A DNA stretch of 64,000 nt, taken from positions 814,001 through 878,000 of the forward strand of contig NZ_CP097269.1 in assembly GCF_028473645.1 (NCBI RefSeq), in the 5' to 3' direction. Positions 1-8,740 of the stretch are shown one piece after another. The notes under the pieces were generated by a model. That model saw only the letters and a list, made by a program, of their open reading frames with translations. It was not told the DNA's origin and did not search any database. This DNA comes from Acidovorax sp. GBBC 1281. GTDB taxonomy: Bacteria; Pseudomonadota; Gammaproteobacteria; Burkholderiales; Burkholderiaceae_C. The translations under genes were made by a program, and so were the position numbers. Within the stretch, counting starts at the first letter, position 1. Each line of letters begins with the position of its first letter.

Positions 1-1
1 G

Positions 2-106
2 CTGGCCGACGCGCAATGGGGCCGGCAGTTCGCCGAGGCCGCCAGCGCCGCACTGGCCCGCCCGATCGTGCGGGTGGATGTCCCGGCCATGGCCGTGACG
101 TATTGA
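2..106 (+). CDS. C-terminal end of an unidentified protein
   Basis: An open frame enters from the left edge and stops with TGA at 104-106, giving the last 34 residues of a protein (ending PAMAVTY). The fragment is too short to assign. It converges on mpl, which is on the other strand. I do not recognise the family. Confidence 0.5.
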   Translation: MADAQWGRQFAEAASAALARPIVRVDVPAMAVTY

Positions 107-147
107 AGAGGGGCGGAGGGTCGCCTTCTGCGCTATCGGTCGAATCG

Positions 148-195
148 GCCTCCAGTGCATATTCTACTAGGGCATGCTGCTATTATTTTGATAGC
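148..195 (-). repeat. 48-bp two-hairpin repeat, copy A
   Basis: Read on the minus strand this is GCTAT-CAAAATA-ATAGC followed by GCCCTAG and TGCACTGGAGGC. It matches, at the same 48-bp length, the copies at 20601, 37073 and (degenerate) 44096. Each copy can fold into a short AT-rich hairpin and a second GC-richer hairpin. This copy overlaps the end of mpl and supplies its TAA stop codon. Confidence 0.75.
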
Positions 196-1592
196 GAATC
201 GATGAGCTTGCCGTGGATGCCGCCGAAGCTGCCATTGCTCATGCACACGATGTGATCGCCCGGCCGGGCCGCCTGGGTGATCTGTCCGATCAGCGTGCCG
301 ATGTCCGCCGCAGTCCGGGCCTTGTCGCCCAGCGGCGCGAGCACCTGGGCCGCGTCCCAGTCAAGGCCGGCGGTGTGGCAGAACGCCAGGTCGGCCGGCT
401 CCAGTGCCCAGGGCAACTGCGATTTCATGGTGCCCAGCTTCATGGTGTTGCTGCGCGGCTCGAACGCCGCGAGGATGCGCGCCGTCGGGCCCACGCTGCG
501 GCGCAGCCCGTCCAGCGTGGTGCGCAGGGCGGTCGGGTGGTGGGCGAAGTCGTCGTACACCGCGATGCCGCGCACGGTGCCGCGCAGTTCCATGCGCCGC
601 TTCACGTTCTGGAACCGCGCCAGCGCACGGCCGGCCTCTGCCGGCGCCACGCCCACGTGGTGGGCGGCGGCGATGGCGGCCAGCGCATTCAACTGGTTGT
701 GCACCCCGGTCAGCGCCCATTCCACGCGGGCCACGGTCCGGCCCTGGTAGAGCACATCGAAGGCGTGCGGCTCGCCCTGGGCCGTGAAGTCGCTCACCAG
801 CGCGCCGAAGCTCGCCACCTCGCTCCAGCAGCCGGCATGCAGCACGCGGGCCAGGCTTTCCTCCAGCCCGTTGACCACCACGCGGCCCGACGGCGGCACC
901 GTGCGCACCAGGTGGTGGAACTGCCGCTCGATGGCCGGCAGGTCGTCGAAGATGTCCGCGTGGTCGAATTCCAGGTTGTTCAGCACCGCGGTGCGGGGGC
1001 GGTAGTGCACGAACTTGCTGCGCTTGTCGAAGAACGCGGTGTCGTATTCGTCCGCCTCGATCACGAACACGGGCGCATCGCCCGCCACGCCCGGGCCGGC
1101 CACCGGACGGCGCGCGGCGCCCAGCCGGGCCGACACGCCGAAATCCAGCGGCACGCCGCCCACCAGGAAGCCGGGCTGCAGGCCCGCGCATTCCAGAACC
1201 CAGGCCAGCATCGACGTGGTGGTCGTCTTGCCGTGGGTGCCCGCCACGGCCAGCACGTGCCGGCCCTGCAGCACGTGCTCGGCAAGCCACTGGGGGCCGC
1301 TGGTGTAGGCGGCGCCGGCGTCGAGGATGGCCTCCATCAGGGGGAATTTCGGCGTGCCGTCGGGCAGGCGCGCGCGGCTGACCACGTTGCCGATCACGAA
1401 CGCATCGGGCGCCAGCGCCATCTGGTCCGCGCCGTAGCCTTCGATCAGTTCGATCCCCAAGGCGCGCAACTGGTCGCTCATCGGGGGGTACACGCCGGCG
1501 TCGCAGCCGGTGACCTTGTGGCCCGCTTCGCGCGCCAGTGCCGCCAGGCCCCCCATGAACGTGCCGCAGATGCCCAGAATGTGAATATGCAT
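183..1592 (-). CDS. mpl: UDP-N-acetylmuramate:L-alanyl-gamma-D-glutamyl-meso-diaminopimelate ligase
   Basis: Murein-recycling ligase: it attaches the tripeptide L-Ala-gamma-D-Glu-meso-Dap, released from old peptidoglycan, to UDP-MurNAc in the cytoplasm. The 469-residue protein has the N-terminal Rossmann-like start IHILGICGTFMGG, the ATP-binding loop GTHGKTTTT at residues 118-126, the Mur-ligase central motif EADEYDTAFFDKRSKF and a C-terminal domain ending in a small-residue-rich loop. The length fits Mpl, and the IHILGICGTFMGG start distinguishes it from MurC. The start is ATG at 1592. The last codons and the stop lie inside a 48-bp repeat. AmpD, another recycling enzyme, is in the same window at 14193. 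Confidence 0.95.
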   Translation of the reverse strand: MHIHILGICGTFMGGLAALAREAGHKVTGCDAGVYPPMSDQLRALGIELIEGYGADQMALAPDAFVIGNVVSRARLPDGTPKFPLMEAILDAGAAYTSGPQWLAEHVLQGRHVLAVAGTHGKTTTTSMLAWVLECAGLQPGFLVGGVPLDFGVSARLGAARRPVAGPGVAGDAPVFVIEADEYDTAFFDKRSKFVHYRPRTAVLNNLEFDHADIFDDLPAIERQFHHLVRTVPPSGRVVVNGLEESLARVLHAGCWSEVASFGALVSDFTAQGEPHAFDVLYQGRTVARVEWALTGVHNQLNALAAIAAAHHVGVAPAEAGRALARFQNVKRRMELRGTVRGIAVYDDFAHHPTALRTTLDGLRRSVGPTARILAAFEPRSNTMKLGTMKSQLPWALEPADLAFCHTAGLDWDAAQVLAPLGDKARTAADIGTLIGQITQAARPGDHIVCMSNGSFGGIHGKLIDSLSK

Positions 1593-1654
1593 GGGCGCAG
1601 ATTCTAAGGTTCCAGGGCTGCAAGGCCGCCCGCGCAGATCCCTCTTGCCTCGAT

Positions 1655-1673
1655 AGCTACATTTTCAATAGCA
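1655..1673 (+). repeat. AT-rich half of the 48-bp repeat, degenerate
   Basis: GCTACATTTTCAATAGC resembles the first hairpin of the 48-bp repeat (GCTAT ... ATAGC), but the second half is not recognisable. It lies upstream of mpl and of the next gene. Possibly a decayed copy. Confidence 0.3.
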
Positions 1674-1750
1674 AGGTCCACGATGGGGTGCCCCATGCCC
1701 CTGCCGGATGCGGGCGTTTTCCCGGGCCGCCTTCTTGCATTGAGGCCACA

Positions 1751-2377
1751 ATGGACCCTTCCCCCCACCCGATCGCCGCCATGCCAAACGCCCTCGCCAC
1801 CGAGATCGCCAACGCCGCGGCCCGCATGGTCGTCGAAGAAGGCCTGGAATGGGGCCCGGCCAAACGCCGGGCCGTTCGCCAATTGGGCCTGCCCACCCGC
1901 ACACCGCTGCCCGACAACGATCTGATCGAGGACGCCGTGCGCGAGTACATCGGCCTGTTCTGTGCCGACACCCAGCCCCAGGAATTGCTCGCGCTGCGGC
2001 AGCTGGCGCTGATCTGGATGGAGCGCATGGAGACGTTTCGCCCGCACCTGGGCGGAGCGGTGTGGCATGGCACGGCGACCCGGCTGTCCGACATTTATCT
2101 GCAGTTGTTCTGCGACGACTGCAAATCTGCCGAGATCGCGCTGATCGACCACCATGTGGACTACGAGCCGCGCACCGTCACCGGCTTCCATGGCGAGTCG
2201 GTCGAGGCGTTGAGCCTCTCCAGCCATTCGCCGGTGCTGGGCGAGATGATCGGCGTGCACCTTTTGATCTATGACCTGGATGACCTGCGCGGCGCATTGC
2301 GCCCCGATGCGCGGGGCCGGGCACCGCGCGGAGACATTCGCGCCGTGCGCAAGCTGTTGGAAAGCCCTCCCGAATGA
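1751..2377 (+). CDS. conserved hypothetical protein
   Basis: A 208-residue, probably mainly alpha-helical soluble protein without signal peptide or membrane segment. I do not recognise a domain. It has aromatic- and acid-rich stretches (LFCDDCKSAEIALIDHHVDY) and a basic, disordered-looking C-terminus. I chose ATG 1751; ATG 1781 (MPNALATEI) is also possible. It overlaps the next gene by ATGA at 2374-2377, so the two are probably translationally coupled. Real coding is supported by that coupling and by codon use like its neighbours. Confidence 0.75.
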   Translation: MDPSPHPIAAMPNALATEIANAAARMVVEEGLEWGPAKRRAVRQLGLPTRTPLPDNDLIEDAVREYIGLFCADTQPQELLALRQLALIWMERMETFRPHLGGAVWHGTATRLSDIYLQLFCDDCKSAEIALIDHHVDYEPRTVTGFHGESVEALSLSSHSPVLGEMIGVHLLIYDLDDLRGALRPDARGRAPRGDIRAVRKLLESPPE

Positions 2378-2994
2378 ATGTGTCACCGCCCTCCGATACG
2401 GGCACCCCTATGTCCCCACCCGACACCCGCCCGGCCCCCGCGGCCGGGTCCGATGCTGCGCCCCAGGCTTCGCGCCGCAGGCTGATGGCGTATGCCGGCG
2501 TGGCCGCCGCCGCCGGGCTGGGCGGTGCAGGGCTGGCGTGGTGGCGGTTCCAGCCGCACACGGTGCTGTCCGGCGCCGAAGCCGCCCTGTGGGCCCAACA
2601 GTTCGAGGCGCCCTCGGGCGGCGAGCCAGTGGCGATGGAGCGTTTTCGCGGCAAGCCGCTCCTGGTGAACTTCTGGGCCACGTGGTGCCCGCCCTGCGTG
2701 GACGAGCTGCCGCTTTTGAATGCCTTCTACCGTGAACATGCCGCCAAAGGCTGGCAAGTCGTGGGCCTGGCGATCGACCAGCCCTCGTCCGTACGGCAGT
2801 TCCTGGGGCGCCTGCCGCTGGATTTCCCGGTGGGACTGGCGGGGCTTTCGGGCACCGAACTGGGCCGTTCGCTGGGCAATCTCACTGGAGGCCTGCCTTT
2901 CAGCGTGCTGATGGGTGCAGATGGCAGCATCGTGCACCGTAAAATGGGCCAGGTCACCGCAGAAGACCTCACCCAATGGGCTTCCCTGGGATAG
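2374..2994 (+). CDS. TlpA/ResA-like thioredoxin-fold protein
   Basis: Membrane-anchored thiol-disulfide oxidoreductase expected to act on the periplasmic side. Residues about 35-57 form a twin-arginine-like or anchor segment (RRRLMAYAGVAAAAGLGGAG followed by LAWW). The redoxin domain starts near residue 70 and has the active site WCPPC at 104-108 with the usual FWATWCPPC context. Its 206 residues are typical for TlpA-family reductases used in cytochrome c maturation or envelope thiol repair; the exact partner cannot be told. The start overlaps the upstream stop (ATGA); an in-frame ATG at 2410 is an alternative. Confidence 0.85.
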   Translation: MNVSPPSDTGTPMSPPDTRPAPAAGSDAAPQASRRRLMAYAGVAAAAGLGGAGLAWWRFQPHTVLSGAEAALWAQQFEAPSGGEPVAMERFRGKPLLVNFWATWCPPCVDELPLLNAFYREHAAKGWQVVGLAIDQPSSVRQFLGRLPLDFPVGLAGLSGTELGRSLGNLTGGLPFSVLMGADGSIVHRKMGQVTAEDLTQWASLG

Positions 2995-3102
2995 CGGTCT
3001 GCAATCCACCGCGAAGATCAATGAATTTGCGCCCAAATACCGGCCATAGGTCGAATTTGGGGTAAATTCGCGCCCTATTTTGTTTTTGGCGTTGGAGTTC
3101 CC

Positions 3103-3552
3103 ATGGATTTGCGAAAACTCAAGACCTTGATCGACCTCGTGTCCGAGTCGAATGTGTCAGAACTCGAGATCACCGAGGCAGAAGGCAAGGTCCGCATCGT
3201 CAAGAGCGGCGGTGCGGTGGTCCAGCAATATGTGGCCGCACCCGCCCAGCAGGCACCGGCCCCCGCGGCGGCCGCCGCAGCGCCGGTGGCCGAACTGCCC
3301 GCTCCGGCCGCCCCGACCGGCCACATCGTGAAGTCGCCCATGGTGGGCACGTTCTACCGCGCTTCCAGCCCGGGCGCCAAGTCGTTCGTCGAAGTGGGCA
3401 GCCAGGTCAAGGAAGGCGAGACGATCTGCATCATCGAGGCTATGAAGATCCTCAACGAGATCGAGGCCGACAAGTCCGGCACCGTCACCCGCATCCTGGG
3501 GGAGAACGGCCAGGCGGTGGAATACGGGCAGCCCCTGTTCGTGATCGAATAA
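3103..3552 (+). CDS. accB: biotin carboxyl carrier protein of acetyl-CoA carboxylase
   Basis: Carries the biotin that shuttles carboxyl groups between AccC and the carboxyltransferase in the first step of fatty acid synthesis. The 149 residues show the order expected for AccB: an N-terminal helix ([16 protein letters not shown]), an Ala/Pro-rich linker (about 45-72) and a C-terminal biotinyl domain with EAMKI around residue 115, where the Lys is biotinylated. A GGAG ribosome site lies about 10 bases before the ATG. accC follows after 176 bases. Confidence 0.97.
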   Translation: MDLRKLKTLIDLVSESNVSELEITEAEGKVRIVKSGGAVVQQYVAAPAQQAPAPAAAAAAPVAELPAPAAPTGHIVKSPMVGTFYRASSPGAKSFVEVGSQVKEGETICIIEAMKILNEIEADKSGTVTRILGENGQAVEYGQPLFVIE

Positions 3553-3619
3553 ATTGCGCATGTCTTCCTCGGTCCTTGTCGGGCGCGCCGGCCTCGTTGC
3601 CGGGCGCCAGGGAACGTCC

Positions 3620-3736
3620 ATGTTTCAGAAAATCCTCGTCGCCGGTGCCGGCCGTCTTGCCCCGGGCAAGGCTACGCCAACCGCACTCGCATGCGCCCGC
3701 GCATGGGTGATGAGCCGCGAAGAAACCTATGTTTAA
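3620..3736 (+). other. accC-start-like leader ORF between accB and accC
   Basis: ATG at 3620 opens a frame whose first eight residues are MFQKILVA; the true accC start is MFKKILVA. The frame is one base out of register with accC and stops with TAA at 3734-3736, over the accC start codon region, so it could couple translation. A further degenerate repeat (TCCTTGTCGGGCGCGCCGG, from 3573) precedes it. It looks like a decayed tandem duplication of the accC 5' end; whether it is translated is unknown. Confidence 0.5.
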
Positions 3737-5078
3737 GAAAATTCTCGTTGCCAATCGCGGCGAAATCGCATTGCGCATCCAGCGCGCCTGCCATGAACTC
3801 GGCGTCAAGGCCGTCATGGTGTATTCCGAGGCGGATCGCGATGCCAAGTACGTGAAGCTGGCCGAAGAGGCGGTGTGCATCGGCCCCGCGCCCTCGCCGC
3901 TGTCCTACCTCAACATGCCCGCCATCATCTCGGCCGCCGAGGTGACCGATGCGGAGGCCATCCACCCCGGCTACGGCTTCCTTTCCGAGAACGCCGACTT
4001 CGCCGAGCGGGTGGAAAAGAGCGGCTTCCAGTTCATCGGCCCCACGCCCGAGTCGATCCGCACCATGGGCGACAAGGTCTCGGCCAAGCAGGCCATGATC
4101 CGCGCGGGCGTGCCCTGCGTGCCGGGCTCCGAAGGCGAGCTGCCGGAAGACCCGGTGCAGATCCGCCGCATCGCCAAGGCGGTGGGCTATCCCGTCATCA
4201 TCAAGGCCGCGGGCGGCGGCGGCGGACGCGGCATGCGCGTGGTGCACACCGAGGCGGCGCTCGTCAACGCGGTGCAGATGACCAAGGCCGAGGCCGGCGC
4301 GGCGTTCGGCAATCCGGCCGTGTACATGGAGAAGTTCCTCCAGAACCCGCGCCACATCGAAATCCAGATCCTCGCGGACAAGCACCGCAATGCGGTCTAT
4401 CTGGGCGAGCGCGACTGCTCCATGCAGCGCCGCCACCAGAAGGTGATCGAGGAGGCGCCTGCGCCCGGCATCCCGCGCAAGCTGATCGAGAAGATCGGCG
4501 AGCGTTGCGTGGCCGCATGCAAGAAGATCGGCTACCGCGGCGCGGGCACGTTCGAGTTCCTGTATGAAAACGGCGAGTTCTACTTCATCGAGATGAACAC
4601 CCGCGTGCAGGTGGAGCACCCGGTGACCGAATGGATCACGGGTGTGGACATCGTGAAGACGCAGATCATGGTCGCCGCCGGCGAGAAGCTGCCCTTCACC
4701 CAGCGCCAGATCGAGATCCGCGGCCACGCCATCGAATGCCGCGTGAACGCCGAGGACCCGTACAAGTTCATCCCCTCGCCAGGCCGCATCACCATGTGGC
4801 ATGCGCCGGGCGGCCCGGGCGTGCGCGTCGATTCGCACGCCTACACCAACTACTACGTGCCGCCGAACTACGACTCGATGATCGGCAAGATCATCGTGCA
4901 CGGCGACACGCGCGAGCAGGCGCTGGCCCGCATGCGCACGGCGCTGTCCGAAACCGTGATCGAGGGCATCAACACCAACGTGCCGCTGCACCGCGAGCTG
5001 ATGGTGGACGCCAAGTTCGTGGCGGGCGGCACCAACATCCATTACCTGGAAGAGTGGCTGTCGCAGCACAAGCGCTGA
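3729..5078 (+). CDS. accC: biotin carboxylase subunit of acetyl-CoA carboxylase
   Basis: ATP-dependent carboxylation of the biotin on AccB. The 449 residues match the normal length. Visible features: N-terminal domain [17 protein letters not shown], glycine-rich ATP-grasp loop [10 protein letters not shown] at about 160-169, the metal/catalytic stretch [14 protein letters not shown], and the C-terminal domain with [11 protein letters not shown]. accB is just upstream and prmA follows after a hairpin. The interval to accB contains a partial copy of the accC start. Confidence 0.97.
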   Translation: MFKKILVANRGEIALRIQRACHELGVKAVMVYSEADRDAKYVKLAEEAVCIGPAPSPLSYLNMPAIISAAEVTDAEAIHPGYGFLSENADFAERVEKSGFQFIGPTPESIRTMGDKVSAKQAMIRAGVPCVPGSEGELPEDPVQIRRIAKAVGYPVIIKAAGGGGGRGMRVVHTEAALVNAVQMTKAEAGAAFGNPAVYMEKFLQNPRHIEIQILADKHRNAVYLGERDCSMQRRHQKVIEEAPAPGIPRKLIEKIGERCVAACKKIGYRGAGTFEFLYENGEFYFIEMNTRVQVEHPVTEWITGVDIVKTQIMVAAGEKLPFTQRQIEIRGHAIECRVNAEDPYKFIPSPGRITMWHAPGGPGVRVDSHAYTNYYVPPNYDSMIGKIIVHGDTREQALARMRTALSETVIEGINTNVPLHRELMVDAKFVAGGTNIHYLEEWLSQHKR

Positions 5079-5102
5079 GATCGCCGCGCGTGGTGGTTTT
5101 GC

Positions 5103-5142
5103 ATGCTGGCACCTGGCAACGGGTGCCAGCATTTTCGTTTTC
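5103..5142 (+). terminator. hairpin terminator or attenuator after accC
   Basis: An 11-bp perfect stem (ATGCTGGCACC, 5103-5113, with GGTGCCAGCAT, 5122-5132) with an 8-base loop is followed by a T-rich run (TTTCGTTTTC). It lies 25 bases after accC and 16 bases before the prmA start, so it should reduce read-through into prmA. Confidence 0.75.
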
Positions 5143-5157
5143 TCCCGGAGGTCTCCC

Positions 5158-6060
5158 ATGTTTGAGCTGAGCCTGATGTGCCCCGAAGACCGGGTCGAGT
5201 CCCTGAGTGATGCGCTCGATGCGCTGCAGGCGCTGAGCGTGTCGGTCGAGGATGCCGACGCGCAGACCGATGCCGAGCAGGCGCTGTTCGGCGAGCCCGG
5301 CATGCCGCCGCCCAAGGACGGCTGGCAGCGCAGCCGGGTGGTGGCGCTGTTCCAGAACGAAGCCGAAGCGCAGGAGGCGCGGGCCTTGCTGGAGGTGCAG
5401 GACTTCTTCGAGGGCTGCCGCGTGCTGGGCGTGGCCACCGTGCCCGAGCAGGACTGGGTGCGCCTCACGCAATCGCAGTTCGCGCCGGTGGACATCACGC
5501 CGGATTTCTGGATCGTGCCCACCTGGCACGAGCTGCCGGCCCAGGCCACGCGCAGCATCCGGCTCGATCCCGGACTGGCGTTCGGCACCGGCACGCACCC
5601 CACCACGCGCATGTGCCTGCGGTGGATCGCGGCGAACGGCGCGCCGCACGGCGCCAGCGGCAACCCGCTGGGCCGCGTGCTCGACTATGGCTGCGGCTCC
5701 GGCATCCTGGCCATCGGCGCCGCCAAGTTCGGTGCGACGGATGTCGATGCCGTGGACATCGATCCGGCGGCCGTGGAGTCCACGCGTTTGAACGCCGAGG
5801 CCAACGGCGTGGCGCTGAAGGCGGGCCTGCCCGACCAGGCCAGCGGCACCTACCAGACGGTGCTGGCCAACATCCTCGCCACACCCCTCAAGGTGCTGGC
5901 GCCGCTGCTGTGCGCGCATGTGGCGGCCGGCGGCCATCTGGTGCTGGCCGGCATCCTGGAGCGCCAGGCCGACGAGCTGAAAGAGGCCTATGCGCCGTGG
6001 CTGCCCCTGGAGGTGGCCGACACGCAGGAGGGCTGGATCCTGATGGTGGCCGCGCGGTGA
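5158..6060 (+). CDS. prmA: ribosomal protein L11 methyltransferase
   Basis: SAM-dependent methyltransferase that trimethylates ribosomal protein L11 (N-terminal amine and lysines). The 300-residue protein has the N-terminal substrate-binding domain (about 1-110), the conserved LDPGLAFGTGTHPTTRMCL segment, the SAM loop VLDYGCGSGILAIGAAKFGA and the post-motif ANILATPL. The accC-prmA order is common in proteobacteria. A GGAGG ribosome site precedes the ATG. Confidence 0.95.
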   Translation: MFELSLMCPEDRVESLSDALDALQALSVSVEDADAQTDAEQALFGEPGMPPPKDGWQRSRVVALFQNEAEAQEARALLEVQDFFEGCRVLGVATVPEQDWVRLTQSQFAPVDITPDFWIVPTWHELPAQATRSIRLDPGLAFGTGTHPTTRMCLRWIAANGAPHGASGNPLGRVLDYGCGSGILAIGAAKFGATDVDAVDIDPAAVESTRLNAEANGVALKAGLPDQASGTYQTVLANILATPLKVLAPLLCAHVAAGGHLVLAGILERQADELKEAYAPWLPLEVADTQEGWILMVAAR

Positions 6061-6118
6061 CGGGCAGGGCCGTGCCGCCCTTCGGGCGGGCATGGCGCCC
6101 ACCTACAATCCCGAGCCG

Positions 6119-7708
6119 ATGAGCCAGATCACACGCTGCCCCGCCTGCGGCACGACCTTCAAGGTCGTCGCGGACCAGTTGCGCATCTCCGATGGGTGGG
6201 TGCGGTGCGGGCAGTGCAAGGAGGTCTTCGATGCGGCGGCCCATCTGGTGCGCTCGGCGTCGCAGGACCTGCTGCCGGAAATGGCCATTCCCGACGCTCC
6301 GCGCGCGGCCGTGCGGCCGCCGGCGCCTGCCGAACGGGCCTGGGGGGCTGGCGCGACGAGCGTGCCGCAACCCTCTCCAACAGCACCCGCGCCCGGCGTG
6401 CCACGCGGGCCCACCGCCTCTGCGGCTCCGGCACCGCCACATTCATTCCCCCCAACGCCAGCAGCGCCGGCAGCACTGCTGCCGATGGACGACCCCGCCC
6501 CGCCCGCGCCGCTGGAGGTTCCGGAGACCCCGCCGGTGCCAAGCTACCTCGCCGCGCGGCCGCTGGCGTCGCCGGGCGTGGAGCCGCCCGCCGACTGGAG
6601 CCTGGAGCCTGCGTCTCCGCTGGTTTGGCGAACCCGCTCAAGCGCGACGGATTCCACTGCCGCGCCGGCCAAGCCCGTTCTACCTCCACTGCCATCGGGA
6701 TGGTCCTTGCCGGGATCGGTGCCCGCCGCTGAACGGCCCATCGGTGCGGTGCCCGCCGCCTCGACACCCCCGCAGGACGAAGCGGCGGTGGCAGGGCGCG
6801 CGCGCAGCGCAACGCCACCCGAGCCAGCGGGCTATGAACTGCCCTTCGCGGAGTTGCGCGATTCCGAATGGCCCGACGATCTGGACGATGGGCCGCTGCA
6901 AGCCGCCGCCGATGTGCCGGATGGTCATGGGCGGCAGGCTTCGACCGACGATGCCATCGCCAAAGCGGTGGCCATGGACATGGCCCTGGAAGCCATCGAT
7001 GCCGACACCGATCCGGTGGCCATCGCCACGCAGGCCGGTGGTGGGCTGGAGGGCGTGGTGGCGTTGCCGGCAGAAGCGGCCATCGCCTCTGCGGCCCTGG
7101 CCGGTGCGCAGCCTTCCGTTCACCGCCTGCCGCTGCACTCGCCTGCGAAAGACGATGACGAGGACGACGATGCGGTGCATGCCACGGCCGCTGATGAGCC
7201 GGGCTTCATGCGCGCCGCGCGCCGCAAGGCCTTCTGGGGCAAGCCGGCGGTGCGGGCCGGCCTAGCCGTGCTGCTGATGGCCCTGGCCGCAGGCCTCGGC
7301 CTGCAGATGGCGGTGCAGGAGCGCGACCAGCTGGCATCGCAGTACCCCGGTGCGCGGCCCGTCCTCCAGGCGCTGTGCGCGCCGCTGCAATGCACCATCG
7401 CCGCCCCGCGCCGCATCACCGAGGTGGTGATCGACAGCTCGTCCTTCAACAAGGGACGGGGCGACTCGTACCAGCTGGCCTTGTCCATCAAGAGCCGTGC
7501 CGGTTTTGCCGTGGCCATGCCGTCGGTGGAGCTCACGCTGACCGACACGCAGGACCGGCCGGTGCTGCGCCGCGTGCTGCAGCCCCAGGACCTGGGGGCG
7601 CCCGCGGAGATCGCGCCCGGCGGCGAATGGAGCGGCACCTTGCCCATGGTGGTGGCCACGGGCGGCGCGCGCGTCTCCGGCTACCGTGTTCTGGCTTTCT
7701 ATCCCTGA
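6119..7708 (+). CDS. DUF3426 zinc-ribbon membrane protein
   Basis: The 529-residue protein starts with an MJ0042-type zinc ribbon (CPACGTTF ... VRCGQC, about residues 6-32), has a very long Pro/Ala-rich, probably disordered middle, a single membrane helix (AVLLMALAAGLGLQMAV, about 385-400) and a C-terminal DUF3426 domain. The function is unknown; the architecture suggests a cytosolic ribbon and a periplasmic beta domain. I prefer the ATG at 6119 because the ribbon starts immediately after it; an upstream in-frame ATG at 6092 exists. A TACAAT box at about 6103 could be its -10. Confidence 0.85.
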   Translation: MSQITRCPACGTTFKVVADQLRISDGWVRCGQCKEVFDAAAHLVRSASQDLLPEMAIPDAPRAAVRPPAPAERAWGAGATSVPQPSPTAPAPGVPRGPTASAAPAPPHSFPPTPAAPAALLPMDDPAPPAPLEVPETPPVPSYLAARPLASPGVEPPADWSLEPASPLVWRTRSSATDSTAAPAKPVLPPLPSGWSLPGSVPAAERPIGAVPAASTPPQDEAAVAGRARSATPPEPAGYELPFAELRDSEWPDDLDDGPLQAAADVPDGHGRQASTDDAIAKAVAMDMALEAIDADTDPVAIATQAGGGLEGVVALPAEAAIASAALAGAQPSVHRLPLHSPAKDDDEDDDAVHATAADEPGFMRAARRKAFWGKPAVRAGLAVLLMALAAGLGLQMAVQERDQLASQYPGARPVLQALCAPLQCTIAAPRRITEVVIDSSSFNKGRGDSYQLALSIKSRAGFAVAMPSVELTLTDTQDRPVLRRVLQPQDLGAPAEIAPGGEWSGTLPMVVATGGARVSGYRVLAFYP

Positions 7709-7741
7709 TCTTCGGATCTTTTCTTCTTCACCGGATTTGTT

Positions 7742-8638
7742 ATGGCTGCCTTGATTTGCGGTTCCCTGGCGTTCGACACCATCATGACTTTCGAGGGCCG
7801 CTTCGCCGAGCAGATACTGCCGGACCAGCTGCACATCCTGAACGTCTCGTTCCTCGTGCCTTCCCTGCGCCGCGACTTCGGCGGCTGCGCCGGCAACATC
7901 GCCTACAGCCTGAAGCTGCTGGGCGGCGATCCGGTGCCCATGGCCATGCTGGGCAGCGACGGCGCCGGCTATCAGGAGCGCCTGCGTAGCCTGGCCATCG
8001 ACACGCGCCACGTGGGGCAGGTGGATGACCTCTACACGGCCCAGGCGATGATCATGACCGACCGCGACAACAACCAGATCACGGCCTTCCACCCCGGCGC
8101 CATGATGCAGGCCCACCGCTCGCGCATCGTGGCCGAGCCCGACGTGCGCCTGGCCATCATCGCGCCCGATGGCCGCGACGCCATGCTGCAGCACGCCGCG
8201 CAACTGGTCGAGGCGGGCATTCCGTTCGTGTTCGATCCGGGCCAGGGCCTGCCCATGTTCAACGGCCAGGAACTGGCGCAGTTCATCGATCAGGCCACGT
8301 GGATCACCGTGAACGACTACGAAGGCCGCATGCTGTGCGAGCGCACGGGCTGGAGCCTGCAGGACATCTCCCGCAAGGTGCGGGGTCTCGTCGTCACGCT
8401 GGGCGCCGAGGGCTGCGACGTGTGGGAGAACGGCGAGCGCACCAACGTGCCGGTCGCGGCGCCGGCCGAGGTGGTCGATCCCACCGGCTGCGGCGACGCC
8501 TGGCGGGGTGCGCTGCTTTTCGGGCTGGAGCGCGACTGGCCCCTGGTGCGCTGCGCCGCGCTGGGCAACCGCATGGGCGCGCTCAAGATCGCGCAGCGCG
8601 GGCCGCAGAACTACGTGCTCGACTTCCACCCCGAGTAA
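7742..8638 (+). CDS. PfkB-family carbohydrate/adenosine kinase
   Basis: ATP-dependent sugar or nucleoside kinase of the ribokinase fold. The 298 residues contain the N-terminal GGCAGNIAYSLKLLGG motif (substrate lid and binding) and the C-terminal signature DPTGCGDAWRGALL, whose Asp is the catalytic base. Adenosine kinase-like sequences have this form, but the substrate cannot be fixed from sequence alone. The gene follows the DUF3426 gene by 33 bases. Confidence 0.88.
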   Translation: MAALICGSLAFDTIMTFEGRFAEQILPDQLHILNVSFLVPSLRRDFGGCAGNIAYSLKLLGGDPVPMAMLGSDGAGYQERLRSLAIDTRHVGQVDDLYTAQAMIMTDRDNNQITAFHPGAMMQAHRSRIVAEPDVRLAIIAPDGRDAMLQHAAQLVEAGIPFVFDPGQGLPMFNGQELAQFIDQATWITVNDYEGRMLCERTGWSLQDISRKVRGLVVTLGAEGCDVWENGERTNVPVAAPAEVVDPTGCGDAWRGALLFGLERDWPLVRCAALGNRMGALKIAQRGPQNYVLDFHPE

Positions 8639-8684
8639 GCGCAGGGGCACAGGCCTGCCGCCGCACGATGCGTGTGCAGCGGGC

Positions 8685-8714
8685 ATAAAAAAACCCGGTG
8701 CAGGGCACCGGGTT
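8685..8714 (-). terminator. intrinsic terminator of the histone-H1-like gene
   Basis: A 10-bp stem (AACCCGGTGC with GCACCGGGTT) with loop AGG is flanked on the left by an A-run, which is a U-run on the minus strand. It is 27 bases after the minus-strand gene at 8741. Confidence 0.85.
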
Positions 8715-8740
8715 GGCGGGACTTCCCGTGGACGTGAGCC

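Noticed and set aside
213..1607. 464-residue open frame on the plus strand opposite mpl
   Set aside because: Shadow of a high-GC gene: His/Arg/Ala/Gly-rich translation without any domain, opposite a clear Mpl protein.
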